Below are positions 7,283 through 16,540 of a DNA stretch of 46,929 nt, piece by piece. Source of the DNA: Akkermansiaceae bacterium (GTDB lineage Bacteria; Verrucomicrobiota; Verrucomicrobiia; Verrucomicrobiales; Akkermansiaceae); assembly GCA_025363295.1 (NCBI GenBank), contig JANYEC010000034.1, positions 1 to 46,929 of the forward strand. Reading direction: 5' to 3'. The translations under genes and the position numbers were made by a program. The notes below the pieces were generated by a model that was not told the DNA's origin, searched no databases, and was given only the letters and a program-made list of their open reading frames with translations. Position 1 is the first letter of the stretch. Each line of letters starts with the position of its first letter.

Positions 7283-8962
7283 TCAACGCGAGTGCTGAAT
7301 CGCTTCACACACGGCGGGGAAGATTTGTCGTTTGCGGCTGACGACGCCCGGTGCGTGAAACAGAGTCTCATCCATCCGCTCGAAGGGCAACTTCGCAAGA
7401 GCGCCTTCCTGACCGATTGCGAGAATCATGCTGTGATGCAATGCGACATCGGTGACCGCGAGCACTGCGAGATCATACTTCTGGTGAGTATATAGATCCT
7501 TCAATGCTGCTTCTAGCTCCTCACGCCGCGCGGCGAAACCATGAAGATCGCGCTCTTCCACTTGTGAGATGCTAACGGATAATCCTTGCTCGGTGAATTC
7601 TTTGCGGTCCGCATTGAGGATTTCTTCCGGTGTTCCATTTGCAATCAATGAGCCCACGGCGAAAAATTCCTCGGTAAACTTCTGGGGATTAACGCCTGCC
7701 ACGCCGCTGAGCCAATTGAGCATTTCTCGATCTAGCAGTGTTGTGGTTGGTGATGTTAGGCAAAGTGTGTCGGAGACGATCCCCGCACAAAGGCACATGG
7801 CGACTGCTGGCTGGGGCATCAGACCGCGATGGAAAAACTTCCTACCTACGAGGGTGCAGGTGGAGCCGACGGGTTCGTTGAGATATCGGATCGGCTCCCG
7901 TGAAACGAGGTCTCCGGCAAGGCGGTGATGGTCGATGACTTCTGTGATTTCCGCTTCCTCCACACCGTTGACCGCTTGGGCGTATTCGTTGTGATCGACG
8001 AGGGCCAGACGGATGCGCAGGGGATCGACAAGATCGGATTTCGCGATGACTCCCACCATTTTTCCGCCAGTGTGTTCGACCACTGGGAACAAATCCTGAT
8101 CCAGCGTGCCCAGCCGTTTACGCAATCGGGAGACGGACTCGGAGGATGAAACAGTTAGAAAATTTTCCTCCATCACATGGCGGACTGTGCGGGAGCAGCG
8201 GATCAGCGTAGAGGCACTGGCCGTATCCTGATTGCAGCGCAGAACCACCACGCCACTGCGCGAGGCGTAAGAGAGGATCTCTCCTGAAATTGCATTGCCT
8301 CCGGTGACTAACAAAGCACGTGCGCCGTTATCAATGGCATAGCGTTGCACGATGGGGCGGTCACCGCAGATCACTAGAAATTGCGAAACATTCCCATCCT
8401 TGACGGCCTCTTTGAGGCGCATGTCCACGGTGGCTTGTGATGAAGCGCCGACTAACAAAATGAGATCCTCCTCGAACTCCGGCGATGGCAGCATCGCACC
8501 GAGGCTCTCCGCTTGCAGGGTGTCCGCCAGTTTCGCCAACGAGACATGGATCGTCCGCACGCTGAGGCCCTCGGTATCTGCGGGCAGCAGGAGCTTGAGT
8601 AAATCGAAATAGCGAAGAATGCCGCACAGATTTCCATCCTCATCCTCAACCGGGACACAGCGAATTTGTGCGTGGAGCATGCGCCGATAGGCAGTTAGGA
8701 AAGTATCCGACAATGAAATTTTCGTCACCTTGCGATGGCAGATCATTCCGGCATTCGTCCGGACATCGGTGATCAGCAGCGGGGCTTCCAAGCCAGCGCG
8801 TTCCAGCACCCACTTCGTGCGTTGGGAAATTTCACCACAACGGGCGGCGAGAGCGCCGGGCTCCTCGCCGACGGCGCGCAACAAGGCAGCATATCCAATT
8901 GCCGAGCAAATGGCATCGGTATCTGGGTTTTTGTGGCCGATGACGTAGAAAGGGGGCTTCAT
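7283..8962 (-). CDS. Manganese-dependent inorganic pyrophosphatase with CBS and DRTGG domains
   Basis: A 559-residue class II (DHH-family) pyrophosphatase, a cytosolic enzyme splitting PPi to two phosphates. Metal-ligand motifs are GHKNPDTDA (9-17; His10, Asp14, Asp16), LVDHNE (321-326), the DHH motif VIDHHRLAGD (342-351) and GIVSDT (394-399). About 250 residues are inserted between the first two motifs: a CBS domain (about 73-125), a DRTGG domain (about 150-250) and a second CBS domain (about 262-312). This is the architecture of nucleotide-regulated CBS-PPases, which respond to AMP/ADP and diadenosine polyphosphates. It faces purF tail to tail. PPi is a product of many biosynthetic steps, including PurF. 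Confidence 0.93.
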   Translation of the reverse strand: MKPPFYVIGHKNPDTDAICSAIGYAALLRAVGEEPGALAARCGEISQRTKWVLERAGLEAPLLITDVRTNAGMICHRKVTKISLSDTFLTAYRRMLHAQIRCVPVEDEDGNLCGILRYFDLLKLLLPADTEGLSVRTIHVSLAKLADTLQAESLGAMLPSPEFEEDLILLVGASSQATVDMRLKEAVKDGNVSQFLVICGDRPIVQRYAIDNGARALLVTGGNAISGEILSYASRSGVVVLRCNQDTASASTLIRCSRTVRHVMEENFLTVSSSESVSRLRKRLGTLDQDLFPVVEHTGGKMVGVIAKSDLVDPLRIRLALVDHNEYAQAVNGVEEAEITEVIDHHRLAGDLVSREPIRYLNEPVGSTCTLVGRKFFHRGLMPQPAVAMCLCAGIVSDTLCLTSPTTTLLDREMLNWLSGVAGVNPQKFTEEFFAVGSLIANGTPEEILNADRKEFTEQGLSVSISQVEERDLHGFAARREELEAALKDLYTHQKYDLAVLAVTDVALHHSMILAIGQEGALAKLPFERMDETLFHAPGVVSRKRQIFPAVCEAIQHSR

Positions 8963-9033
8963 GGGTGAATGAGTAGAAGGTGTGTTCTATCGCCAAAATC
9001 CGGAATGGGAATACAAAAAACTAACGCGCGCAT

Positions 9034-10779
9034 TCACATCCGGTCCGGCACATTGATACCTAGAAGATAGAGCCCTTGCTTGAGTGTGCGTGAAGTGAGA
9101 TCGCAAAGCGCAAGACGGCTCGAGCGGACCGGCTCATCGGCCTTGAGCACCGGACAGGCTTCAAAATACGAGTGAAACGCTCGGGCCAATTCCAAAACGT
9201 AGTTTGCCAGAAGGTTCGGGCGGAAATCTTCAAGAATGGTCGGTAGAACCTCGCCAAAACGTGCTAACAGCCGTGCGAGGTGGATTTCCGCATCTTCATT
9301 GAGGTGGATTTTGTGGGCGGTGGGATCGAATGGCGCGTCCAGTTTGCGAAAAATCGAACGAATCCGAACGTGAGAATATTGCAAATAGGGTGCGGTGTCG
9401 CCTTGTAGCGCGAGCATCCGATCCCACGAGAACACATAATCAGTGAGGCGGTTTTGCGAAAGCTCAGCAAATTTCACTGCGCCGATGCCGACAGTTTCCG
9501 CGATTTGCGCGGCTTCCTCGCTCGTAAGATCCGGGCTTTTCTCCGCGATCACCGCCGCGGCACGTTCGACGGCTTCTTCGAGCACTTCGATCAGGCCGAC
9601 GTTATCGCCGGAGCGAGTTTTCATGAGCTTCCGGTCGTCGCCGAGAATCGAGCCGAAGCCGATGTGTTTAAAATCCCCGGTCTTCCCCCAACGCGCTGCG
9701 GCATCGAAAAGCTGGCGAAAATGCAGTTGCTGCGGCACGCCGACGACATACCAGATGTGATCCGCTTTCCATTCGTCGATGCGGAATTGGATCGTTGCTA
9801 GATCCGTGGTGGCATAGAGAAATCCGCCGTCTGCTTTGCGGATGAGTGCCGGGTTATCGTTCCATCCGTCCTCGCGGTGGACTTTGAAAGGGTCTTCTTC
9901 TAACTTCTTCGTTCCATCCGAAAAAACGCAAGCCGCACCATTACTCTCGCGGGCGATTCCTTTTTCCAAGAACTCCTCGACCAGACCAGGCAGGCGATCA
10001 TTGTAATAACTCTCGCCCAGCCAATAATCGAATTTCACGTCAAGGCGATCATAGATCTTTTGCAAACCAAGTTTCGAGAAGTCGATACACTGTTGCCAAA
10101 TTGTTAGGTTTTCTGCATCGCCTGCTTGGAGTTTCACTAACTCGGCCTTGCAAACTTCTAGCAGAGTATCGTCCGTCTTGATTTCCGCGTTCACCTCGCG
10201 GTAAATGCGGACGAGCTCGGGGATCGGATCGGCTTCTAGAGCTTCGCGGTTTAGCTTGGTTTTCCAGCCGTAAAGAATCATGCCGAACTGCGTGCCCCAA
10301 TCGCCGATGTGATTATCCGCGATGACGTGGAAGCCGAGAAATCTCGCGATCCGAGCGAGCGAATCACCAATGATTGTTGAGCGGATGTGGCCGACGTGCA
10401 TCGGCTTCGCCACGTTCGGCGCAGAGAAATCGACGACGATCGTTTTGCCCTCTCCTGTTTCCGGAACACCGAGGCGCTCATCACGAATAAGAGTTTGCAC
10501 ATATGCTGCATATGCTGCGGGAAGGATATGGAAATTGATGAAACCCGGGCCCGCGATGTCGGCCGTCGCGAGGTCTGTTAGGTCAAGCTTGTCGATGATT
10601 TCCTGCGCGAGCGCACGGGGATTGGTTTTCCTTTGTTTGGCGAGCACCATGGCGGCGTTTGCCTGATAGTCACCAAAACGAAGATCGGCTGCTGGGGTAA
10701 CTTCGGCCTTCATCGGCTCGCCGAAAGTGGCAGTTAGAGCGGCGGCGAGGCGGGATTCAAGTTCCTGAAGGAGCGTCAT
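9034..10779 (-). CDS. argS: Arginyl-tRNA synthetase
   Basis: A class I aminoacyl-tRNA synthetase of 581 residues, normal for ArgRS. The HIGH signature is present as HVGH (128-131) within SAPNVAKPMHVGHIRST. The catalytic-loop equivalent of KMSKS is in DDRKLMKTRSGD. The C-terminus ends in the typical anticodon-binding DALR domain with LLGINVPDRM. The N-terminal additional domain occupies about 1-100. It is followed on the same strand by the gap to the pyrophosphatase gene and preceded by the PtsN-like gene 26 bases upstream. Confidence 0.96.
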   Translation of the reverse strand: MTLLQELESRLAAALTATFGEPMKAEVTPAADLRFGDYQANAAMVLAKQRKTNPRALAQEIIDKLDLTDLATADIAGPGFINFHILPAAYAAYVQTLIRDERLGVPETGEGKTIVVDFSAPNVAKPMHVGHIRSTIIGDSLARIARFLGFHVIADNHIGDWGTQFGMILYGWKTKLNREALEADPIPELVRIYREVNAEIKTDDTLLEVCKAELVKLQAGDAENLTIWQQCIDFSKLGLQKIYDRLDVKFDYWLGESYYNDRLPGLVEEFLEKGIARESNGAACVFSDGTKKLEEDPFKVHREDGWNDNPALIRKADGGFLYATTDLATIQFRIDEWKADHIWYVVGVPQQLHFRQLFDAAARWGKTGDFKHIGFGSILGDDRKLMKTRSGDNVGLIEVLEEAVERAAAVIAEKSPDLTSEEAAQIAETVGIGAVKFAELSQNRLTDYVFSWDRMLALQGDTAPYLQYSHVRIRSIFRKLDAPFDPTAHKIHLNEDAEIHLARLLARFGEVLPTILEDFRPNLLANYVLELARAFHSYFEACPVLKADEPVRSSRLALCDLTSRTLKQGLYLLGINVPDRM

Positions 10780-10805
10780 AAAACAAGCGGTCGGGTGGTG
10801 GAATT

Positions 10806-11279
10806 TTAAGCCCCCACACGGAGTGGCTTGGGATCGAGTATTTCAAGGATCTCCTCACATGTTTCTGCTAGGCCAAGCTGGCTGCGGACCTTGACGTTAG
10901 TAAACATTTTCGCAATGGCGGCCAAGGTCTGCAGGTGCATGTGATAACCCTTCCTTGGAACGATGAAGAGGATGATGAAATGCACTGGTGCGTTGTCGAG
11001 GGCTTCGAAGTCGATGCCGGCTTTGGATTTTCCAAAAACAGCGATGACTTGTTCCAGTCGATCTGAAAACGCATGAGGAATGGCGATTCCAAGGCCGATG
11101 CCCGTACTCACTTGCTCCTCGCGGAGGCGGAAGGCTTCCACCATTTCTTCTTTATGGTCTGGAGGAAGCTGGCCCGTCAGCACCAGATGATCGACTAACT
11201 CGATGATCGCGGGCCAATGCTCCACAGCCTTCATATTAAGGATGATCTGGTCTGCGCTGAGCAATTTCGCCAACTTCAT
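10806..11279 (-). CDS. PTS EIIA domain protein, nitrogen-regulatory (PtsN-like)
   Basis: A stand-alone EIIA of the fructose/mannitol/Ntr family, 157 residues long. The phosphorylated His is His69 in GIGLGIAIPHAFSDRL. The flanking VSTGIG and the PVHFIILFIVPRKGYHMHLQTLA segment are family hallmarks. No sugar-specific EIIB or EIIC gene is nearby, so a regulatory role as in the PTS-Ntr phosphorelay is more likely than sugar uptake (inference). It sits 26 bases upstream of argS on the same strand and is divergent from grpE. Confidence 0.88.
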   Translation of the reverse strand: MKLAKLLSADQIILNMKAVEHWPAIIELVDHLVLTGQLPPDHKEEMVEAFRLREEQVSTGIGLGIAIPHAFSDRLEQVIAVFGKSKAGIDFEALDNAPVHFIILFIVPRKGYHMHLQTLAAIAKMFTNVKVRSQLGLAETCEEILEILDPKPLRVGA

Positions 11280-11441
11280 AAAATGGAAATCAGAGGACGC
11301 AAATTCTTGCGTGGGGGCGATTGGTTACTGTCACAAAACGCAGTTGGCAAGCGGATTTCCGACAGCGGTGATGCTCGATAAAATTCGCCTCATGCTTTGA
11401 AGAGGTTGACGCGTGCTCATCTGCGATTACAGCTATCCGCC

Positions 11442-11993
11442 ATGCAAGCCGCCAACGATTCAACCCCTCCGCAGGAAATTCCGGAAGACACCGCTGAAGT
11501 GGATGTCACTTCAGCCGCGCCGGTCGCTGAGCTCGATCCATGGGAAACTCTCGAAGCCGAAGCTGCGAAATGGAAAGAAATCTCCCTGCGCACCGCCGCC
11601 GAGATGGATAACTTGCGCAAACGCACCGCCCGCGAGCGCGAGGATGCCATCCGTTATGCCAACCAGCGCCTACTCGAAGATCTCCTGCCTGTGATCGATA
11701 ATTTTGAAATGGGGATGCTGGCCGCCGCGCAAGACACGAAGTCGATGATCTACATCGGCATGGATATGGTTCGCCGCCAGCTCAATGAATTTCTCACCTC
11801 CCAGGGTGTAGAGGAAATCCCGACCACGGGTAAGTTCGATCCGAACCTGCACGATGCAGTTTCCCAGGAAGAATGTTCCGAAGGTGAGGAAGGCCGAATT
11901 CTGCGCACGCACCGCCGCGGGTTCCGATTGCGGGATCGCTTGCTGCGCCCTGCAAGCGTGGTCGTTTCTAAGCTTCCAACTCCGGTTTTATAA
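11442..11993 (+). CDS. grpE: Nucleotide exchange factor GrpE
   Basis: Co-chaperone that opens the nucleotide-binding domain of DnaK to release ADP. The 183-residue protein has an acidic disordered start, a long helix with [26 protein letters not shown], the dimer region VIDNFEMGM, and the C-terminal beta domain [19 protein letters not shown]...[19 protein letters not shown] start at the ATG at 11442 ([10 protein letters not shown]); the in-frame start at 11397 would add 15 basic residues that do not fit the family. dnaJ begins 5 bases after the stop, so the two are co-transcribed. No dnaK is in the window. Confidence 0.93.
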   Translation: MQAANDSTPPQEIPEDTAEVDVTSAAPVAELDPWETLEAEAAKWKEISLRTAAEMDNLRKRTAREREDAIRYANQRLLEDLLPVIDNFEMGMLAAAQDTKSMIYIGMDMVRRQLNEFLTSQGVEEIPTTGKFDPNLHDAVSQEECSEGEEGRILRTHRRGFRLRDRLLRPASVVVSKLPTPVL

Positions 11994-11998
11994 AGAAA

Positions 11999-13138
11999 AT
12001 GGCTGATAAACGCGACTATTACGAAATCCTAGGCGTCACACGTGATGCCACTGCGGACGAAATCAAAAAATCCTACCGCAAGCTCGCTGTGAAATTCCAC
12101 CCGGACAAAAACCCGGGCGATCACACGGCTGAGGATAAATTTAAAGAACTCGGCGAGGCCTACGAAGCACTCAGTGATGCGGACAAGCGGGCCGCCTATG
12201 ATCGTTACGGCCACGCCGCCTTCAACGGTGGCAGCGGACGCGCGAGCGGTAGCGGTTTTCACGATCCGATGGACCTGTTTTCCCAAGTCTTCGGCGGTGC
12301 CTTCGGAGGCGGCTTTGAGGAATTTTTCGGCGGTGGGAGCTCTCGCAAGGGTTCTGGTAAACAGCGGGGAAGTGATTTACGCTACGATCTAGAAATTTCA
12401 CTCGAAGAAGCCGCACGCGGTGTTGAGAAGGAACTCGAAATCGAGCGATATGTGCCGTGCGAACCCTGTGAAGCAAAAGGCAGCAAGGGTGCTGGTGGCG
12501 TGAAAGTGTGCTCCAGCTGCGGAGGTCGCGGAGTGGTGGCGCGGCAGGCGGGCATTTTTATCCAGCAATCAACCTGTCCAGAATGCCGGGGCGCGGGTGA
12601 AACGATTTCCGATCCCTGCACGAGTTGCAAAGGCGATGGCCGGGTTCAACGTGACAGCCGCATCAAATTGCGAATCCCGGCGGGCGTGGATACCGGCACG
12701 CGACTGCGTTCTTCCACGAATGGCGATGCCGGCGTCCGTGGCGGAGCGGCGGGCGATCTCTACGTTTTCCTTCACGTCCGTGATCATGATGTTTTCGAGC
12801 GCGATGATGCGGATTTGTTCTGCGAAGTGCCACTCCCCTTCAGTGTGGCGGCGCTGGGCGGCGAGCTGAAAGTCCCATCGCTGGACGGGCAATCTTCTAT
12901 AAAAATCCCCACCGGCACTCAGGGCGGCACCGTTTTCCGCCTCCGCGAAAAGGGCATGCCATCGTTGTCAAATGGCCGCCGTGGCGATCTCAACGTCCGC
13001 GTTCAGGTGGAAGTTCCTACCAAGCTCAACGGCGATCAGCAGGAGAAACTCCGCGCCTTTTCTGAGTCGATCGGTGACCACAATTCCCCGATGCAAGAAG
13101 GATTTTTCCAAAAGGCGAAGCGGTTTTTTGATCTGTGA
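11999..13138 (+). CDS. dnaJ: Chaperone protein DnaJ
   Basis: Type I J-protein of 379 residues that delivers substrates to DnaK and stimulates its ATPase. The J domain (1-70) carries HPD at 34-36. A Gly/Phe-rich linker runs about 75-125. Four CxxC zinc motifs follow at Cys154/157, 171/174, 193/196 and 207/210. Two beta-sandwich substrate domains and the dimerisation tail complete it. It is downstream of grpE with only 5 bases between. rsmE follows after a gap that holds a long inverted repeat. Confidence 0.97.
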   Translation: MADKRDYYEILGVTRDATADEIKKSYRKLAVKFHPDKNPGDHTAEDKFKELGEAYEALSDADKRAAYDRYGHAAFNGGSGRASGSGFHDPMDLFSQVFGGAFGGGFEEFFGGGSSRKGSGKQRGSDLRYDLEISLEEAARGVEKELEIERYVPCEPCEAKGSKGAGGVKVCSSCGGRGVVARQAGIFIQQSTCPECRGAGETISDPCTSCKGDGRVQRDSRIKLRIPAGVDTGTRLRSSTNGDAGVRGGAAGDLYVFLHVRDHDVFERDDADLFCEVPLPFSVAALGGELKVPSLDGQSSIKIPTGTQGGTVFRLREKGMPSLSNGRRGDLNVRVQVEVPTKLNGDQQEKLRAFSESIGDHNSPMQEGFFQKAKRFFDL

Positions 13139-13143
13139 GCGAT

Positions 13144-13244
13144 GTTGATGGTTGGGAGTTGATAGTTGATAGTCAGAGAGGGGAACGACCATCCCCTTCT
13201 TCGTCTTCTCATTCACTATCAACCATCAACTTTAAACCATCAAC
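13144..13244. repeat. Imperfect 30-base inverted repeat between dnaJ and rsmE
   Basis: The left arm 13144-13173 and right arm 13215-13244 are reverse complements at 26 of 30 positions; each contains tandem GTTGAT units. A small nested stem GGGGA/TCCCC lies in the 41-base loop. It starts 6 bases after the dnaJ stop codon and ends 8 bases before rsmE. No T-run follows, so it is not a classical terminator. It resembles a dispersed palindromic repeat or an mRNA-stabilising hairpin. Confidence 0.7.
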
Positions 13245-13251
13245 TTCCACC

Positions 13252-13974
13252 ATGCCCCGCTTTTACCTACCCTCTGATTCTTGGCTGACGGAGCCGACGC
13301 TGACGGGTGATGAAGCGCGCCATCTTGGGCAGGTTCTTCGCATCCAGCCCGGGGGAATCATCACGATCTTCGATGGAAATGGGCGTCGCGCTTTCGCTGA
13401 GGTGCTGAGTGTTTCACGGGACAAAGTTCATTTAAAAATCGGGGAAATCCTTTTGTCCCAGAGCTTATTGCCTGCCATCTCTCTGGCGCAGGCGATTCCA
13501 AAGGGAAAAAACATGGATCTGATCGTTCAGAAATCCGTGGAACTCGGCGTGGCAGCGATCCAGCCACTTATCACCCGCTACACGGTGGTCCAACCCGGCG
13601 AGGGGAAATCTGAGAAATGGCGGCGCAACGCCCTTGAAGCCTGCAAGCAATGCGGTCAGGATACATTGCCAGTGATCGCCGAGCCTCTGACTTTTGAGCG
13701 CTGGATTTCCACCCAGTCGTCAGTGACAGGGCCTAAAATTATCGCCTCGCTTGCTAATGGGGCGAAGCCGCTTCGTCAAACGCTCCGGCAGCATCCTAGC
13801 ACGACTCAAGTCACTCTGCTGGTCGGCCCGGAGGGAGATTTTTCTGCGGAAGAAACCGCCGCCGCGATCGCTGCTGGTTTCCTACCCGTGTCGCTTGGAA
13901 CGATTGTGCTGCGGGTTGAGACCGCGACAATTTTTTGTATTTCCGCGCTACGCTACGAGCTTGGTATTGCTTAA
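13252..13974 (+). CDS. rsmE: 16S rRNA m3U1498 methyltransferase RsmE
   Basis: SPOUT-fold methyltransferase that N3-methylates U1498 of 16S rRNA. The 240 residues begin MPRFYLP followed by GDEARHLGQVLRIQPGG, the PUA-like N-terminal domain. They continue with the knot region LLVGPEGDFSAEE and SLGTIVLRVETATIF at the C-terminus, which forms the SAM site. The frame is open further upstream to 13135, but that stretch runs through the inverted repeat; the ATG at 13252 matches the family start. It follows dnaJ on the same strand, a common neighbour arrangement. Confidence 0.92.
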   Translation: MPRFYLPSDSWLTEPTLTGDEARHLGQVLRIQPGGIITIFDGNGRRAFAEVLSVSRDKVHLKIGEILLSQSLLPAISLAQAIPKGKNMDLIVQKSVELGVAAIQPLITRYTVVQPGEGKSEKWRRNALEACKQCGQDTLPVIAEPLTFERWISTQSSVTGPKIIASLANGAKPLRQTLRQHPSTTQVTLLVGPEGDFSAEETAAAIAAGFLPVSLGTIVLRVETATIFCISALRYELGIA

Positions 13975-13997
13975 TCTTCGGTTTTTTAAAATTTACT

Positions 13998-14011
13998 TAC
14001 GCGATCGCGTA
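13998..14011. promoter_or_regulatory. 14-base perfect palindrome TACGCGATCGCGTA
   Basis: A perfect palindrome lies in the 86-base gap between rsmE and the secreted CAP protein gene, 49 bases upstream of the latter's ATG. It is flanked by a looser TTTAC/GTAAA pair. It could be an operator for a dimeric regulator. The only support is the symmetry and the position. Confidence 0.3.
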
Positions 14012-14060
14012 GAAAAGTAAAGATTGCTTAAAAATTTGGAAGAGTCATTATTCGTGAGTC

Positions 14061-15992
14061 ATGGAAAACCAAGCCCGCTCTTTTCATTTGGCCCTCGCAT
14101 TAATCTTCGCTGGATTTCCCAATATGGCCTGGGCATGGCAGCCAGGTAGTTGTCCCGTTGCTCCGGCGCGGATGCAGAGTTCGGGTTTCAGCGTGAATAA
14201 TCAGGATCGCAACGATGTCCTCGCATTCTGGCACGCGGTGTACCAGGCATCTGAAGGGTATTCCAGCCGGGTTGGATGGACGGGAAATTACTCCGGTAAC
14301 GCGGGAACTACGGCGGGGGCTTTCGTCGATGATGTGGAACGGCGTCTTAACTACTTCCGCGCCATGTGCGGTGTGCCAGCCGATGTTTTTGTGAATACGA
14401 CTGCCACCGTGGCGATCGGCTCGGCCGATCTATTCAAGCCTGCCTCGTCCACTCTCAAAACCGCCGCCGCCCAGCAATCGGCGCTGATGCTCATCAGAAA
14501 TTACAATTCGAGCAATGGAACGGATTTGGCAATTTCCCACAATCCGCCTAGTAATCTCACCGGTTGGTCAGCGGCTGCTTGGAACGCGAGTGCTCATGGG
14601 AACTTTGCCTTCGGCCTGTTTGGGCCGGGAGCCATTACGGAATATATGATTGAGTCGCTTTCGAATGGCTCCGCCACCTCCGCGTGGAATACCGACGTCG
14701 GGCACCGCCGCTGGTGCTTGCTTCCGAGCGCGACCGATTATGCCACGGGTGACCAACCCGGCAGCGGAGTTACTCGTCCGCCTACGAATTGCCTTTATGT
14801 GGTTCCTAATTTGAGCGAACTTCTCCCGCCCGATACAGCAGCATTTGTGAGTTATCCAGCGGCTGGATTTTTCCCGGCTCCAATCAATTCACCTTACTGG
14901 TCATTGAGTCGGACCGGTGCCAATTTTTCTTTCGCGACAGTGGAAATGGCGACCGCCGATGGAACGCCCGTCGCGGTGAGTAACGTCAAACGGAAAACCG
15001 GTTACGGTGACCCTGCCATCACCTGGCAGGTGGGTATTGCCGCTGCGGCACGTTTCGTTTCGAATGATACGACCTTCCGGGTCAAGGTCTCCGGAATCTC
15101 CGGTGACGGTATCCCGACGTCGTACGAATACTCGGTGACACTCATCAATCCGGATCAACTCGGCTGCGATCTTCAAATGACCGGGCCTGCCATACTTCCC
15201 TCCAACCAATCCACCGTGTTTTCATTCACGCCGCCACAAGGCGCGGAATCCATCGAGGTGGCGACGTTCAAGCAAAGCACGGGTGCTTGGAAAGAGAACG
15301 CCGAAACCACGACGGCGGTAAAAATCCTCGATCGCACCACCGGTGGCTATGGCCTGATGGCGACCATGTCCACCTACTCCGGCTACGGCACCGTGAGTAT
15401 GCCTGGGCTGAAGTCCTTCCACCTCACTTTTCCCATCTCCTACGACCCCATCCTCCGGGGCGTGCCAGAGCAGTCATTCGAGATCGACCGGGACATCATT
15501 GCGAATGCCAATGCGAAACTCAGTTTCGTATTTCGCCGTGGCTATATGACAAAAGCTAGCACCCTCGCAGTAGAAGCCTCCGCCGACGGCGGCGTCACTT
15601 GGAAAACCCTTGGCAGTCCTATCAAGGGCCTTTCTGACACGGCTTATGATAAAATATCCACGGTCATGAGTATCGCCCTTCCATTGTCACCCAGTCCAAT
15701 CCGGGTTCGTTTCCGCTATTTCACCACTGGCGGCGCGATTTACACCTACGAGGCTGCTCCGAAATCCCCCACAGGAATTTTCATCGATGAGATTACCACT
15801 GCGGGTTGCGTCTGCCTGGAACAAAAAAAACTCAACTCACTCTCACGCACCGCAACGGAGTTTGTTTTCAACTCGGAGACCGCAGGTGCCGCTTTGGTAA
15901 AGGGCGATCAGTGGAGCCTGCGCCTGCAAACCAAACTCGGTGGCAAAAGGTTCACGGGTCCGTCCAAGGCGCTCACCATCGGAGAGCCGTGA
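14061..15992 (+). CDS. Secreted CAP-superfamily (SCP/PR1-like) protein with C-terminal beta domains
   Basis: A 643-residue exported protein. Residues 1-28 are a signal peptide ending near AWA-WQP. A CAP-like domain follows (about 50-240): VLAFWHAVYQASEG, RRLNYFRAMCGVPADV, KTAAAQQSALMLIRNYN, and the diagnostic GHRRWCLLP near 217-225. The middle region (250-400) looks like Ig-type beta sheets. Residues 400-600 include a jelly-roll-like segment, SADGGVTWKTLGSP and FIDEITTAGC. CAP proteins have varied roles in lipid binding, proteolysis and adhesion; the activity here is unknown. It is probably a single-gene unit behind the palindrome at 13998. Confidence 0.75.
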   Translation: MENQARSFHLALALIFAGFPNMAWAWQPGSCPVAPARMQSSGFSVNNQDRNDVLAFWHAVYQASEGYSSRVGWTGNYSGNAGTTAGAFVDDVERRLNYFRAMCGVPADVFVNTTATVAIGSADLFKPASSTLKTAAAQQSALMLIRNYNSSNGTDLAISHNPPSNLTGWSAAAWNASAHGNFAFGLFGPGAITEYMIESLSNGSATSAWNTDVGHRRWCLLPSATDYATGDQPGSGVTRPPTNCLYVVPNLSELLPPDTAAFVSYPAAGFFPAPINSPYWSLSRTGANFSFATVEMATADGTPVAVSNVKRKTGYGDPAITWQVGIAAAARFVSNDTTFRVKVSGISGDGIPTSYEYSVTLINPDQLGCDLQMTGPAILPSNQSTVFSFTPPQGAESIEVATFKQSTGAWKENAETTTAVKILDRTTGGYGLMATMSTYSGYGTVSMPGLKSFHLTFPISYDPILRGVPEQSFEIDRDIIANANAKLSFVFRRGYMTKASTLAVEASADGGVTWKTLGSPIKGLSDTAYDKISTVMSIALPLSPSPIRVRFRYFTTGGAIYTYEAAPKSPTGIFIDEITTAGCVCLEQKKLNSLSRTATEFVFNSETAGAALVKGDQWSLRLQTKLGGKRFTGPSKALTIGEP

Positions 15993-16008
15993 ACGAGAAC
16001 TTAGCCGG

Positions 16009-16425
16009 CTAAATTTCCGGGCTTCCGAAAAGTTCGCGGGAGTCCACTTGTGATCCCGTCTCCACGATTTTCCATTGCCGGTCCACGTTGAGCCGGACGG
16101 TGGCGAGATGCTTTTGCGACCATTCAAGCGGCGAGATCATCGAAAGCAGACGCCTCCCGCGCATTTCATAAAGATGGTAAATTTGGCCCACGATGGGCTC
16201 GAACTGAATGTCCGCCTCATAGACGAGCTTGTTCCAGTTGAAATGATCGATCGTTTGAAGGTAGATCTCACGAATTTCCTGGAGTTTTTGCTGAAGGTCC
16301 CGCTCGACTTCGGAAATCCCACGGGATTTGAACGACGTGAGGTCGTTCGGCACGATTGGCGGGCTGAGGGTGGAAACGGGGTAGGGAAGGAAGGCCCTAG
16401 ATGGCTTGGAGTCTGGCTCGGACAT
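16009..16425 (-). CDS. DUF2452 family protein
   Basis: A 138-residue cytosolic protein. The central pattern, an opening with proline-rich 'YPVSTLSPPIVPNDL', a helix RDLQQKLQEIREIYLQTIDHFNWNKLVYEA, then FEPIVGQIYHLYE and LLSMISPLEW, matches my memory of DUF2452. No function is known for the family. It converges with the CAP gene, ending 17 bases from that gene's stop. No partner is evident. Confidence 0.6.
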   Translation of the reverse strand: MSEPDSKPSRAFLPYPVSTLSPPIVPNDLTSFKSRGISEVERDLQQKLQEIREIYLQTIDHFNWNKLVYEADIQFEPIVGQIYHLYEMRGRRLLSMISPLEWSQKHLATVRLNVDRQWKIVETGSQVDSRELFGSPEI

Positions 16426-16484
16426 GCAGTTGTTCGGAAAAGTTTCTTATGAGGTCTGTCGCGCACGTTTCCCTTCCAGGCAAC

Positions 16485-16520
16485 AAAAAAACCGGAAGGC
16501 CATGAAGGGCCTGCCGGTTT
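16485..16520 (-). terminator. Rho-independent terminator of the pseudopilin gene
   Basis: On the minus strand a stem AAACCGG(C)AGGCC with a TTCAT loop (pairs 16489-16495 with 16514-16520, and 16497-16501 with 16508-16512) is followed by a run of seven T (16485-16491). It lies 21 bases after the pseudopilin stop codon. It also separates this gene from the DUF2452 gene, whose start is at 16425. Confidence 0.88.
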
Positions 16521-16540
16521 AGGATTATTTCAAGTCAGAA

